From: Clostridia bacterium
Lineage (GTDB): Bacteria > Bacillota > Clostridia > Christensenellales > Christensenellaceae
Reading direction: 5' to 3'
DNA: 64,000 nucleotides
Assembly (NCBI GenBank): GCA_017531505.1
Contig: JAFXKX010000007.1
Location: 1-64,000 of the forward strand
The notes below the pieces were generated by a model. It ran no database searches and was not told the DNA's origin. It saw only the letters and a program-made list of their open reading frames with translations. Positions 1 through 8,066 of this stretch are shown here, one piece after another (position 1 is the stretch's first letter; each line of letters begins with the position of its first letter). The translations under genes were made by a program, and so were the position numbers.

Positions 1-29
1 AAAACAGCCGTCAAAAATGACGGCTGTTT
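1..29 (-). terminator. Rho-independent terminator of tuf
   Basis: A 12-bp perfect inverted repeat (positions 2-13 and 18-29, loop of four) lies just past the tuf stop codon. Read on the minus strand it ends in T residues that run off the window edge, so the full U-tract is not visible. Confidence 0.8.
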
Positions 30-44
30 ATATCTGTTTTGAAA

Positions 45-1253
45 TTATTCAATAACTTCTGCAACAACGCCGGAACCTACGGTTCTGCCACCTTCACGGA
101 TTGCAAAACGCAGACCCTTTTCGATAGCGATGGGGGTGATCAGCTTGATCTCCATGCGGATGTTGTCGCCAGGCATTACCATCTCTACGCCTTCGGGCAG
201 GTTGATGATACCGGTAACGTCAGTGGTTCTGAAGTAGAACTGAGGTCTGTAACCGTTGAAGAAAGGAGTATGACGGCCGCCTTCTTCCTTGGTCAGTACG
301 TATACTTCGGAGTTGAAGTGGGTGTGGGGCTTGATGGAACCGGGCTTTGCCAGTACCTGGCCTCTTTCGATTTCAGTTCTCTGTACGCCTCTCAGCAGCA
401 AACCGATATTGTCGCCTGCTACTGCTTCGTTCAGGATCTTTCTGAACATTTCTACGCCGGTTACTACGATGTTTCTGGTCTCATCGGTCAAGCCTACCAG
501 CTCTACGGTATCCTGTACCTTTACGGTACCTCTCTCTACTCTACCGGTTGCTACAGTACCACGACCGGTGATGGAGAATACGTCTTCTACAGGCATCAGG
601 AAGGGCAGGTCTGCTGCTCTTTCAGGAGTAGGAATGTAATTGTCTACTGCTTCCATCAGTTCGAAAATGCATTCGCACTCGGGAGCTTCGTAGCTGCCGC
701 CTGCGATCATGTGGTTCAGTGCGTTCAGTGCGGAACCCTTGATCAGCGGAATGTCATCGCCGGGGAAGTCATATTCGCTCAGCAGTTCTCTTACTTCCAT
801 TTCTACCAGTTCCAGCAGTTCTTCGTCGTCTACCATGTCTACCTTGTTCAGGAATACGATCAGGTACTTAACGCCTACCTGTCTTGCCAGCAGAATGTGC
901 TCTCTGGTCTGGGGCATGGGGCCGTCTGCTGCAGATACTACCAGGATTGCACCGTCCATCTGTGCTGCACCGGTGATCATGTTCTTTACATAGTCAGCGT
1001 GGCCGGGGCAGTCTACGTGTGCGTAGTGTCTGTTTGCGGTCTGGTATTCTACGTGTGCGGTATGAATGGTGATACCTCTTGCAGTTTCTTCTGCAGTACC
1101 GATATCTTCAAACTTCTTACCTTCGGTCTGGCCGTCTGCTGCTGCCAGAGTCATGGTAATTGCTGCGGTCAGTGTGGTTTTGCCATGGTCTACGTGACCG
1201 ATGGTGCCTACGTTTACGTGCGGCTTGGTTCTTTCAAATACTTGTTTTGCCAT
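45..1253 (-). CDS. tuf: Elongation factor Tu
   Basis: Delivers aminoacyl-tRNA to the ribosomal A site as a GTP complex in the cytoplasm. The 402-residue product has the normal family length and the expected order: GTPase domain with GHVDHGKT near residues 19-26, DCPGHADY switch II and NKVD, followed by two beta-barrel domains. The start [12 protein letters not shown] is preceded by AGGAGGAAAAC at ideal spacing. It is the last gene before a strong terminator, and a tRNA-Gly gene with a sigma-A promoter lies about 100 bases upstream on the same strand. No fusA or ribosomal-protein genes adjoin it on the visible side, so it sits apart from the usual str operon context, at least within this window. 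Confidence 0.99.
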   Translation of the reverse strand: MAKQVFERTKPHVNVGTIGHVDHGKTTLTAAITMTLAAADGQTEGKKFEDIGTAEETARGITIHTAHVEYQTANRHYAHVDCPGHADYVKNMITGAAQMDGAILVVSAADGPMPQTREHILLARQVGVKYLIVFLNKVDMVDDEELLELVEMEVRELLSEYDFPGDDIPLIKGSALNALNHMIAGGSYEAPECECIFELMEAVDNYIPTPERAADLPFLMPVEDVFSITGRGTVATGRVERGTVKVQDTVELVGLTDETRNIVVTGVEMFRKILNEAVAGDNIGLLLRGVQRTEIERGQVLAKPGSIKPHTHFNSEVYVLTKEEGGRHTPFFNGYRPQFYFRTTDVTGIINLPEGVEMVMPGDNIRMEIKLITPIAIEKGLRFAIREGGRTVGSGVVAEVIE

Positions 1254-1355
1254 GTTTTCCTCCTAAGAAAGATTAGCTTTCAACATTTAAATAAGTGATT
1301 ATTTTGCATGCCGGCGGTAGCTTTGCACTGGCAAATACCATTGCCGCACACCAGG

Positions 1356-1429
1356 TGGAGCGAGTGATGGGAATCGAACCCACGTTACCAGCTTGGGAAG
1401 CTGGAGCTCTACCATTAAACTACACTCGC
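1356..1429 (-). tRNA. tRNA-Gly(CCC)
   Basis: Full cloverleaf on the minus strand: acceptor stem GCGAGTG/CACTCGC (1423-1429 with 1360-1366), anticodon stem CCAGC/GCTGG with loop TTCCCAA giving anticodon CCC, a TTCGATT T-loop, discriminator T and an encoded CCA at 1356-1358. It reads GGG glycine codons. Its promoter is at 1451-1479, and tuf follows downstream with no terminator-like hairpin and T-run between them, so the two may share a primary transcript. Confidence 0.96.
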
Positions 1430-1450
1430 ATATCCGCGCATGCATCATTA

Positions 1451-1479
1451 ATTGTATATTCCGAGTGCAAATTTGTCAA
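1451..1479 (-). promoter_or_regulatory. Sigma-A promoter for tRNA-Gly and tuf
   Basis: On the minus strand a TTGACA -35 box (1474-1479) and a TACAAT -10 box (1451-1456) are separated by 17 bases. The predicted start site falls about 15 bases before the tRNA 5' end. Confidence 0.8.
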
Positions 1480-1542
1480 TAGATTCCGACAAATTTGCCC
1501 TTGAAACCCGCGTTTTTTAACCTTTTACACAATACCTTCCGT

Positions 1543-3099
1543 TCAGGCCTGCGCGCCCGGCGCAGCCTGCTGGCCTCCGGTGGTATCCCCGCCTTCTCCG
1601 GTGTTCGGCTGACCGGCATTTTCGCCTTCGCCGCCCTCTCCTTCAGGAGGAGTTTCTTCCGTCACCGGCCCGGTGACCTGCTCACCCGGCAGCGCAGGAT
1701 ACTCTACCGATCCGAGATAGATCTTGTCTCCGATCTGTTGACCGGATGCATCCTTGCGAATCTTCCACAAGTCAATCTTTATCTGGTTCTTTCTGGGCTT
1801 TATCCACTCTGTATAGCCGGCTTCTTTTGTCTCATCCACCGTAGTGACCGGTTCCTGCGTCGGTTCGGTATTGGTCAGCGTCTCTGCAGAAATCGTTACC
1901 GTATATTCCAAAGGCGCACCGTAAACTTCTACCGTCAGCTTTTTCTCTTTGGAACCATCACAGTTGACCAGGATATACACCGGCATATCATACTGATTGG
2001 TAAATACAAAATCCTGCTTGCCTTCCCGGGAAATTTTCGCATCCAGACCGGGCGCGATATAATCGGGCGCCCATGTATAATGCGCCACCGTATCTACCTG
2101 TATTTCAGCCTGCAGTAATGCCGCATATAACGTAGACGATACCTGAGAAATGCCGCCGCCAAATTCATCTGTCATCGTATCTTTGCCGATGACCTTGCCT
2201 ACCTGCCAGTCTTCCTCTTCATCGATACCGCCCAGCACGGACAGTAACGATACCGTTTGCTTCGGTTCTACTTTCAGACCCGAGAGCATACCGCTGGCTT
2301 TCCATACATTGTGCAGCGATGCCGCATCCTCTCCGTCAATCTTTGTTGTAAAACTGCCGACCAGCTGGCAATTTGCCATAATTCCTTCCGCATCGGTGAT
2401 CTGCGGCTGCGTTTCTTCCCAGATCGCCGTGATAGTACGGCCGGTCTTATCTTCTCTGACTGCTTTGATGATCGCATCCATCAGCGCACGGATGTCTACC
2501 GTTCTGCCGACGATGGCTTCCGCACCGTAAATCTTGCTCTGTACATTGTAGGTACTGGGATAACGGTCTACGTCTACGATCATCTGTGCATCACGCACTG
2601 TGCTGTTGAACGAAGTGCTCATTTCCTTGATGGTGCTCTCCAGCACGCTCTCATCCAGCACAACGTCCAGCATAAAATTGACGCCTTCTTTTCTGGCTTT
2701 GCGCTTTGCGCTGATATCGCCGAGCAAGCTGCCGTCGCGTCCGTACAGCATCGCCTGTTCCATTACGCTCTGGTAATCGATCAGCGTGCCCAGCTGAGAG
2801 CCGGTCAGCCGATAAACCGTATCTCCGACACGGAAACGGACCACTGTACGCTTGAGCAATTTTCTTGCCTGTGCAATCACATCTTCTTTTGCCTCAGCAA
2901 TTGTACGGCCGGAAACATCAATACCGTGGATGTGGACACCTTCGAGGAATCTGCCCTCTTCCATCAGTTCCGTGCGTGCACCGTTGCTGAGTCCCCAGTT
3001 GATCACAAAAACCAACAAAAATAATACCGCCAGTGCCGCAACGATCAAAATGCCAAGCCGCACCCATTTATTATTAATTATATCCTGTAGTACATTCAT
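1543..3099 (-). CDS. VanW family membrane-anchored envelope protein
   Basis: About 518 residues, function unknown; VanW-family proteins are cell-envelope proteins often found with peptidoglycan genes. An N-terminal membrane segment (about residues 12-35, GILIVAALAVLFLLVFVINW) anchors it with the rest outside. The middle resembles the peptidoglycan-binding-like domain that precedes VanW in YoaR-type proteins. The VanW core carries the signature GGGISQVSSTLYAALLQ near residue 310. The last ~45 residues are a low-complexity Gly/Glu/Pro/Thr/Gln tail. The second in-frame ATG (3099) is preferred because GGAG stands seven bases upstream, whereas the first ATG at 3105 is too close to it. Confidence 0.9.
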   Translation of the reverse strand: MNVLQDIINNKWVRLGILIVAALAVLFLLVFVINWGLSNGARTELMEEGRFLEGVHIHGIDVSGRTIAEAKEDVIAQARKLLKRTVVRFRVGDTVYRLTGSQLGTLIDYQSVMEQAMLYGRDGSLLGDISAKRKARKEGVNFMLDVVLDESVLESTIKEMSTSFNSTVRDAQMIVDVDRYPSTYNVQSKIYGAEAIVGRTVDIRALMDAIIKAVREDKTGRTITAIWEETQPQITDAEGIMANCQLVGSFTTKIDGEDAASLHNVWKASGMLSGLKVEPKQTVSLLSVLGGIDEEEDWQVGKVIGKDTMTDEFGGGISQVSSTLYAALLQAEIQVDTVAHYTWAPDYIAPGLDAKISREGKQDFVFTNQYDMPVYILVNCDGSKEKKLTVEVYGAPLEYTVTISAETLTNTEPTQEPVTTVDETKEAGYTEWIKPRKNQIKIDLWKIRKDASGQQIGDKIYLGSVEYPALPGEQVTGPVTEETPPEGEGGEGENAGQPNTGEGGDTTGGQQAAPGAQA

Positions 3100-3218
3100 A
3101 TCCATTCTCCACCACAGCAGTCACCTGCTTAGTTTTCTGCGTATCTTCTGTAAATATACCTTTTACACCGCATTTCGCTACCATTTTACTTGTTTGCGGC
3201 AAAAAAGGCAAGCCTGCC

Positions 3219-3248
3219 TTGCACGCAGCCCATAGTTTCATATATAAT
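3219..3248 (+). promoter_or_regulatory. Possible sigma-A promoter for 3302 gene
   Basis: TTGCAC (3219-3224) and a perfect TATAAT (3243-3248) are separated by 18 bases, about 50 bases before the start of the small gene at 3302, in the divergent intergenic region with the VanW gene. Confidence 0.45.
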
Positions 3249-3301
3249 TTATAAGGAAATCATAAATTCTTTACCAAAAATTCAAAAGAGAGAGTAACGT
3301 T

Positions 3302-3568
3302 ATGAGAATATGGGTAACCTTACATAAACATAACCGGATCATTGCCCGTACAGATGCCAACAGTCCGCTGGAAGATCCCGCTTCCGCATTGATGGAATGT
3401 CTGGAACAGGTCTACAAAGATCTGGATCTTGCCGAACCCGTATGGGTCAGCAAGCATGCAAGAGAACTTTCGGCTTTTGGCCGCACAAAATTCTTCCCCG
3501 CCGATTTTCTGGAGCCTGTCAAGTTCGACTATATGGAAGTAGAATATATCTCCGAAAACGAAAAATAA
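3302..3568 (+). CDS. Hypothetical protein, 88 residues
   Basis: I do not recognise a named family. The protein is soluble-looking, with alternating hydrophobic strands at the start (RIWVTLHKHNRIIA) and an acidic tail (EVEYISENEK), and has no signal peptide or membrane segment. It is preceded by AGAGAG seven bases upstream and by a candidate promoter. It lies 59 bases ahead of the DUF378 gene and could be cotranscribed with it. Typical base composition and a good start context suggest a real gene. Confidence 0.7.
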   Translation: MRIWVTLHKHNRIIARTDANSPLEDPASALMECLEQVYKDLDLAEPVWVSKHARELSAFGRTKFFPADFLEPVKFDYMEVEYISENEK

Positions 3569-3627
3569 AATTTGTATGACTAATTCATAAAAACATGGGC
3601 AGACTACCTCCGAAAGGAGTTGATAGT

Positions 3628-3825
3628 TTGAACATTACTGCGCTTGCACTGATCATCATCGGTGCGCTGAACTGGTTATTGGTCGGTTTGTTTCAGTTTG
3701 ACCTGGTCGCCTGGATCTGCGGCGGTCAAGCGGCATTGCTCAGCCGTATCATCTACAGTCTGGTCGGTCTGGCAGGTCTGTGGGGACTTACTTTTTTCCG
3801 CAAAGTCTCGGACTGCAACGACTGA
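3628..3825 (+). CDS. DUF378 family small membrane protein
   Basis: A 65-residue protein with two hydrophobic helices (about 4-25 and 37-57) joined by a short loop, ending with basic residues. The order and the N-terminal pattern NITALALIIIGALNWLLVG are typical of DUF378 membrane proteins of unknown function. The start is taken as TTG at 3628, because AAGGAG at 3614-3619 stands eight bases before it; the ATG at 3595 would include the ribosome-binding site itself. A hairpin terminator follows. Confidence 0.85.
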   Translation: MNITALALIIIGALNWLLVGLFQFDLVAWICGGQAALLSRIIYSLVGLAGLWGLTFFRKVSDCND

Positions 3826-3834
3826 TGCACTCTC

Positions 3835-3862
3835 AGGCGCAGGTTAATACTGCGCCTTTATT
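3835..3862 (+). terminator. Rho-independent terminator after DUF378 gene
   Basis: AGGCGCAG (3835-3842), a seven-base loop and CTGCGCCT (3850-3857), followed by TTATTATAG. The U-tract is interrupted, so termination may be partial. Confidence 0.6.
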
Positions 3863-3890
3863 ATAGTATTTTATATAAGAGGAAAATGAA

Positions 3891-4394
3891 ATGGCATTGG
3901 TAACGCAAAGCGAAATATTCCCTCAGTTGGAGGAACACCTGAAAAAGCGTGGCTGCTTTATGGTAGCAGGCAGCGATGCCCCCAACTTTATGACCATTGT
4001 CTGGGCCACCGCAGGCATCATCTGGGGCAAACCCATCATGATGGTCGCCGTACGGCTCTCCAGATATACCCACGACAAGATGGATGCACTGAAGGAATTC
4101 ACCGTATGTATCCCCAAAGACGGTACCATGGCTAAAGAATTGGCTTTTGCCGGCGTAAAATCCGGCCGTGACTATGACAAAGCCAAAGAACTGGGACTTA
4201 CTTATCTGCCCGCAGACAAAGTATCTGTCCCGCTGTTATCCGACTGTGCCGCTGCTTATGAATGCAAAGTCGTCTACGAGACCGAAATGCACGAAGCACA
4301 TCTGGATGCAGAACTTCGTGAACGCTATTATAAAACCGGCGATTATCACACGCTGTATTTTGGTGAGATCCTCGCTTGTCATAAATTCGACTAA
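3891..4394 (+). CDS. Flavin reductase-like FMN-binding protein
   Basis: A 167-residue protein of the flavin reductase-like/FMN-binding split-barrel family. These bind FMN and act in electron transfer or as NAD(P)H:flavin oxidoreductases in the cytoplasm; the substrate here is not predictable. Family features are the segment with T-I-V-W-A-T-A-G followed by GKPIMMVAVR, then R-Y-T-H, FTVCIPKD and a GVKSGRDYDK stretch near residue 100. Start supported by GAGG upstream. It is a single gene, bounded by terminators on both sides. Confidence 0.85.
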   Translation: MALVTQSEIFPQLEEHLKKRGCFMVAGSDAPNFMTIVWATAGIIWGKPIMMVAVRLSRYTHDKMDALKEFTVCIPKDGTMAKELAFAGVKSGRDYDKAKELGLTYLPADKVSVPLLSDCAAAYECKVVYETEMHEAHLDAELRERYYKTGDYHTLYFGEILACHKFD

Positions 4395-4400
4395 TGAAAA

Positions 4401-4425
4401 AAGACCCGCTGCGGCGGGTCTTTTT
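4401..4425. terminator. Bidirectional terminator
   Basis: GACCCGC (4403-4409) pairs with GCGGGTC (4414-4420), flanked by A-run and T-run, between two convergent genes. It can serve both the flavin reductase-like gene and the epimerase gene. Confidence 0.85.
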
Positions 4426-4426
4426 A

Positions 4427-5308
4427 TTACTTTGCAATTTCTCCTTTTGCCTCGCGAATGCACGCATCCAGCAAGTCATACAGCCAGTCTTTTAACGTAC
4501 TGAACCGATACCCCAGCGCTTCCGCTTTCTGAACATTGATACTGTATGCACATTCTCCGTTATAGGGAGCAGGTTCTCCGTCTTCTGAAAGGATCGCCTT
4601 TTTGCCGGTCTTTTCTTCCACATAATCGAGGATCTCCCGTACAGATGCAGTACCATAGGCGGCACCGTTGACAGGGCCGGTAAAATCCTTGTCCGCCAGA
4701 TACGCAATAAAATCACCTGCCTCATCCGAACGGATAAAGCCCATCTGTTCGTCCACATTGTCTATGTACATCGGCTTTTCTTCCATGACATGCTGCACAT
4801 AAAACAATGTCCTCTTGGAGTAATCATCCTCACCTACCACAAAAGGATACCGCACCATCACACTTTGCGTTGCTCCGTACACCTGCACCAGAGCAGCCTC
4901 TGCCTGACGTTTTGTCTCGCCGTAGTCATAGTCATTGCGGGAACACCATTTCAGCGGCCAGTTCTCGGGCATATATTCTTCCTCTTTGGTGTCCTTATGT
5001 TTCTGCACATATACCGAGGTCGTCGACATCTGAATATATCTGTCACAGGTCACATGATCCAATACGGGCGGGATATCGTTGGACCCATATGCAATCTTAT
5101 CAATGATCACATCATAATGCTGTCCGCCGATCGCAGCCTTTACGCTTTCTCCGTTGGCACGGTCCAGTTTTACCCGCTGCACGCGCTCCCCATAAGTATC
5201 TTTTGCATTGCCGCGTATCGCAATGGTCACCTCATGACCTTCCTTCAGCAGTGCGTCAATGGTATATTTGCCAAAATATCTCGTTCCGCCAATCATCAAT
5301 ATCCGCAT
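4427..5308 (-). CDS. NAD-dependent epimerase/dehydratase family protein
   Basis: A 293-residue extended short-chain dehydrogenase/reductase. The N-terminal Rossmann motif is ILMIGGTRYFGKY (atypical GxxxxxG spacing); a Tyr-x-x-x-Lys active-site pair is visible in DYGETKRQAE near residue 130. Such proteins act on nucleotide sugars or related substrates with NAD(P) in the cytoplasm; the substrate cannot be read from the sequence. It is 13 bases downstream of the MBL-fold hydrolase gene on the same strand, with GGAGG in the gap, so the two form an operon. It is not a paralogue of the galE gene in this window at the level of a shared signature. Confidence 0.85.
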   Translation of the reverse strand: MRILMIGGTRYFGKYTIDALLKEGHEVTIAIRGNAKDTYGERVQRVKLDRANGESVKAAIGGQHYDVIIDKIAYGSNDIPPVLDHVTCDRYIQMSTTSVYVQKHKDTKEEEYMPENWPLKWCSRNDYDYGETKRQAEAALVQVYGATQSVMVRYPFVVGEDDYSKRTLFYVQHVMEEKPMYIDNVDEQMGFIRSDEAGDFIAYLADKDFTGPVNGAAYGTASVREILDYVEEKTGKKAILSEDGEPAPYNGECAYSINVQKAEALGYRFSTLKDWLYDLLDACIREAKGEIAK

Positions 5309-5321
5309 TTTTCTTCCTCCC

Positions 5322-6065
5322 TCACTTCTGTCTTCTCAATGCATCCAGTTTTTCCTGCAGAAATTCTATCTCCTGCTGTTTGGTGCACGGGTGCCAATGT
5401 CCGGGCACATAGTATGTAAATTCCAGTTGTTTCAGCAGCTCTATATACGCCGCCAATTTATCAATATCATAGCATCCGCCATGATAAAAATCCTCACAAT
5501 CCGCATCTCCGGCAAAAAGCACACCCTCTTCGGGGATCAGCACCAGCATAGCATCCCGACTATGCGGCGAATCCACAGGGAGCAGTCTGCAGGAGACTCC
5601 GCCCAGATCCAGCTGTTTCTCGCCTGCAATCACGGTATCCGCCATTTTTACGCGGATCTTTTGTGTATCCGGATATTCCCGCCGCATACGCGTATCACAA
5701 AACTCGATCTCTTCGCCGGTCTCCAGCCTGCTTTGCATCGCTTCATCCGTCCATTCCCATCTGCGCATACGCCGCAACTGCTGCTCTGTCTTTTGCGACA
5801 CGATTGTTTTGGCACGCAATCCGCACATCCCGAAAGTATGATCCCAATGCCAATGGGTGATCGCCGCCCATGCCGGCGGCATCAATCCGTATTCTCTCAG
5901 ACAATCCGCCACTGATTTTGCATGAGCGGGAGAATTTCCCGCATCAATCAGCAGCGCCTGCTTGCTACCGCATACATATCCTATATTAGGTCTATCCGTC
6001 TCTTCGGCAAACTCCAGATACCAGACGTTGTCTGTCAATTGGCAAAACTTTTGCGTTCGCATCAA
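5322..6065 (-). CDS. MBL-fold metallo-hydrolase
   Basis: A 247-residue metallo-beta-lactamase-fold protein. The metal-binding motif HWHWDH (residues ~75-80) is intact, and DSPHSRD and a late PGHWHP supply the remaining histidines. It probably hydrolyses an ester, thioester or lactone in the cytoplasm; the substrate is unknown. It is the first gene of a two-gene operon with the epimerase. The start has a purine-rich GGAAAGGA sequence six bases upstream. Confidence 0.88.
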   Translation of the reverse strand: MMRTQKFCQLTDNVWYLEFAEETDRPNIGYVCGSKQALLIDAGNSPAHAKSVADCLREYGLMPPAWAAITHWHWDHTFGMCGLRAKTIVSQKTEQQLRRMRRWEWTDEAMQSRLETGEEIEFCDTRMRREYPDTQKIRVKMADTVIAGEKQLDLGGVSCRLLPVDSPHSRDAMLVLIPEEGVLFAGDADCEDFYHGGCYDIDKLAAYIELLKQLEFTYYVPGHWHPCTKQQEIEFLQEKLDALRRQK

Positions 6066-6131
6066 TCCTTTCCTTTCCGCAACATATCCATCGCTATTAC
6101 AAACATTTTAGCACAGTTTTGGGAGAATGAC

Positions 6132-6160
6132 TTGAAATTCCCGTCGGATTCTGCTAAAAT
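6132..6160 (+). promoter_or_regulatory. Sigma-A promoter of tRNA-Ser
   Basis: TTGAAA (6132-6137), 17-base spacer, TAAAAT (6155-6160), ending 14 bases before the tRNA 5' end. Confidence 0.75.
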
Positions 6161-6174
6161 TTTTTCAGCATCCT

Positions 6175-6263
6175 GGAGACGTATCGAAGTGGTCATAACG
6201 AGCGCGACTCGAAATCGTGTTGCCCTAACGGGCACGTGGGTTCGAATCCCACCGTCTCCGCCA
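6175..6263 (+). tRNA. tRNA-Ser(CGA)
   Basis: A class II tRNA with acceptor stem GGAGACG/CGTCTCC, anticodon loop CTCGAAA giving CGA, a long variable arm (GTTGCCCTAACGGGCAC), T-loop TTCGAAT, discriminator G and encoded CCA. It reads UCG codons. It forms a single-gene unit between its own promoter and terminator. Confidence 0.96.
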
Positions 6264-6296
6264 AAACGGGGCAATTACACAGTTGCCCCGTTTTTT
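6264..6296 (+). terminator. Terminator of tRNA-Ser
   Basis: ACGGGGCAA pairs with TTGCCCCGT across an eight-base loop and is followed by a run of six T, directly after the tRNA CCA end. Confidence 0.88.
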
Positions 6297-6399
6297 CTTT
6301 TTTGTATATATCGTTTTGCTCTTTTAAAAAAATTGTATTCATCAAGAAACAGACGTAGTATAATGTTTATTGGCTAACAATGGGAAAGGAGTTCAGCCG

Positions 6400-7143
6400 A
6401 TGAAAAAAAAGACATCTTTATTATACCGCATACTAAAAATCGGTTTGAAAGCCGGTTTTCCTAAATATCATGTTGCAGGCATCGAAAACTTACCGCAGGA
6501 ACCTTCTCTGTATATCGGTAACCATTCACAAATGCATGGTCCCATCGCTTGCGAGTTTTATTTTCCAGTAAAACGCTATACCTGGTGCATTGGTCAAGTA
6601 ATGGATTGGAAAGAAGCCCCTTCATATATTTTTCATGATATGGCCTCCTTCAAGCCCAAGTGTACCCATTGGTTTTATCGCCTGTTAGGGTATTTGATCA
6701 CTCCGCTCTCTGTCCTTGTATTCAAAAACGCAGATACCATTGCGGTATACAAAGACGGCCGCCTGCGCAGCACGATCAAGCAAACGTTAGAGATACTGGA
6801 TCAAAACATCAGTGTTGTGATTTTCCCCGAAGAGGATAAACCTTTCAATCATATTCTGTGTGATTTTCAGCGCAGATTTGTCGATATTGCCAGATATCAT
6901 TACAGAAAGACAGGAAAAGAACTTCTTTTCGTGCCGACCTATCTGGCACCCCGACTCCGGACCATCTTTATCGGTAAGCCCATCCGGTATGACGCAAAAA
7001 AACCTATTGAAGAAGAGCGTGAGCGCCTTTGCCATTACCTGATGGAACAGATTACCGAGATCGCAGTGAATCAGCCCGAACATACGGTGATTCCTTATCT
7101 GAATATTTCCAAGAAAAACTATCCCTCTAATCTTTCCAAATAG
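6400..7143 (+). CDS. Lysophospholipid acyltransferase (PlsC-like) family protein
   Basis: A 247-residue protein of the 1-acyl-glycerol-3-phosphate acyltransferase superfamily, expected at the membrane in phospholipid synthesis. Seen: NHSQMHGP near residue 45 at the position of the NHx4D motif, VVIFPEE near residue 145 for the FPE(G) motif, and FVPTYLAP for the VP motif. The Asp of the His-x4-Asp dyad is replaced by Gly, so activity or mechanism may differ from PlsC. The ATG at 6400 is used because GGGAAAGGAG stands eight bases upstream. It is 10 bases upstream of a PAP2 gene, which suggests a lipid head-group or acyl remodelling unit. Confidence 0.8.
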   Translation: MKKKTSLLYRILKIGLKAGFPKYHVAGIENLPQEPSLYIGNHSQMHGPIACEFYFPVKRYTWCIGQVMDWKEAPSYIFHDMASFKPKCTHWFYRLLGYLITPLSVLVFKNADTIAVYKDGRLRSTIKQTLEILDQNISVVIFPEEDKPFNHILCDFQRRFVDIARYHYRKTGKELLFVPTYLAPRLRTIFIGKPIRYDAKKPIEEERERLCHYLMEQITEIAVNQPEHTVIPYLNISKKNYPSNLSK

Positions 7144-7153
7144 GAGGCAGCCT

Positions 7154-7840
7154 ATGCGAAAACCGGTTGTCGATTATCGTCAGTTCCGCTTTTCAAAACT
7201 AAACGACCCGCAGTTTTCTCATCTTAAATTATTATTGGGTTGGGTCATCTATTTCAGCATGTATTTTCTTACCGAAAATCTGATTCCTTCAGAAAAATGC
7301 ATCGTGGTACACGGACATCTGGATGATCTGATCCCTTTCTGTGAATGGTTTGTGATTCCTTATGTATTCTGGTATCTGCTTATCGTTATCACGCTACTGT
7401 ACTTTGTATTGTACAATATCCAAGGATTTGTGCAGTTCCAGACATATATCATTGTAACTCAGGTCGTTGCCATGATCATCTATATCCTGATCCCCAATCG
7501 TCAGGATCTGCGCCCCGAAGTCTTCCCCCGCGAAAACTTTCTGACCGATATCATCTCTTTCTTGTATACATTCGATACCAATACCAATGTGTGTCCGTCT
7601 CTGCACGTGGCCTATTCCCTCGGTATTGCTTCCATCTGGATCAAAGAGAAGGACGTTTCCCGTTGGTGGAAAGCATTTGTGATCATCGCAGTCGTATTTA
7701 TTTGTTTGTCTACCGCTTTTATTAAACAACACTCTGTTGTAGACGCCTATGTTGCCATTCCCGTATGTATACTGGCTGAATGCATTGCTTTCAAAAAGCC
7801 CGCAAAACTGTGGGCAAAGTTCAAACGAAAAACCGCGTGA
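7154..7840 (+). CDS. PAP2 family phosphatase
   Basis: A 228-residue membrane protein with about six hydrophobic helices. The acid-phosphatase motifs are recognisable: CPSLHVAYS near residue 149 (PSxH motif) and STAFIKQHSVVDA near residue 190 (Sx5-6HxxxD). Such enzymes dephosphorylate phosphatidate, lysophosphatidate or isoprenoid phosphates, or transfer lipid phosphate groups, at the outer membrane leaflet. AGGAGG precedes the start. It shares an operon with the PlsC-like gene, and a tRNA-Val gene begins 18 bases after its stop codon with no room for a separate promoter. Confidence 0.85.
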   Translation: MRKPVVDYRQFRFSKLNDPQFSHLKLLLGWVIYFSMYFLTENLIPSEKCIVVHGHLDDLIPFCEWFVIPYVFWYLLIVITLLYFVLYNIQGFVQFQTYIIVTQVVAMIIYILIPNRQDLRPEVFPRENFLTDIISFLYTFDTNTNVCPSLHVAYSLGIASIWIKEKDVSRWWKAFVIIAVVFICLSTAFIKQHSVVDAYVAIPVCILAECIAFKKPAKLWAKFKRKTA

Positions 7841-7858
7841 CAGTTTTTGTCGCGCTTT

Positions 7859-7934
7859 GGGGGCTTAGCTCAGCTGGGAGAGCACTTGCTTCACACGCAA
7901 GGAGTCGCTGGTTCGAGTCCAGTAGTTCCCACCA
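7859..7934 (+). tRNA. tRNA-Val(CAC)
   Basis: Acceptor stem GGGGGCT/AGTTCCC (two G-U pairs), D-arm GCTCAGCTGGGAGAGC, anticodon loop TTCACAC giving CAC, T-loop TTCGAGT, encoded CCA. It reads GUG. It begins 18 bases after the PAP2 stop codon, so it is probably released from the lipid-gene transcript or uses a promoter inside that gene. Confidence 0.95.
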
Positions 7935-7935
7935 C

Positions 7936-7973
7936 AAAAAGAACGGATCTCCGTAGCAGACCGTTCTTTTTTT
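7936..7973 (+). terminator. Terminator after tRNA-Val
   Basis: AAAAGAACGG (7937-7946) pairs with CCGTTCTTTT (7961-7970) over a 14-base loop, followed by more T residues. Confidence 0.85.
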
Positions 7974-8066
7974 GTCCCGTAAACTGCCCTCAATACACGT
8001 AGTTTCTGTTGCGAAACCCCATACTTTCATGTACTATAAAAACAGTGATAGTCAGCGAGGTGCAGT

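Noticed and set aside
39..1298. Long open frame opposite tuf and similar ones opposite galactose, nfn/vor and FAD dehydrogenase genes
   Set aside because: Same signature of antisense shadows of highly expressed, codon-biased genes; no ribosome-binding sites or domains.
4427..5308. Second galE
   Set aside because: The Rossmann motif is atypical and no GalE-specific signature is present; only a generic epimerase/dehydratase family assignment is safe.
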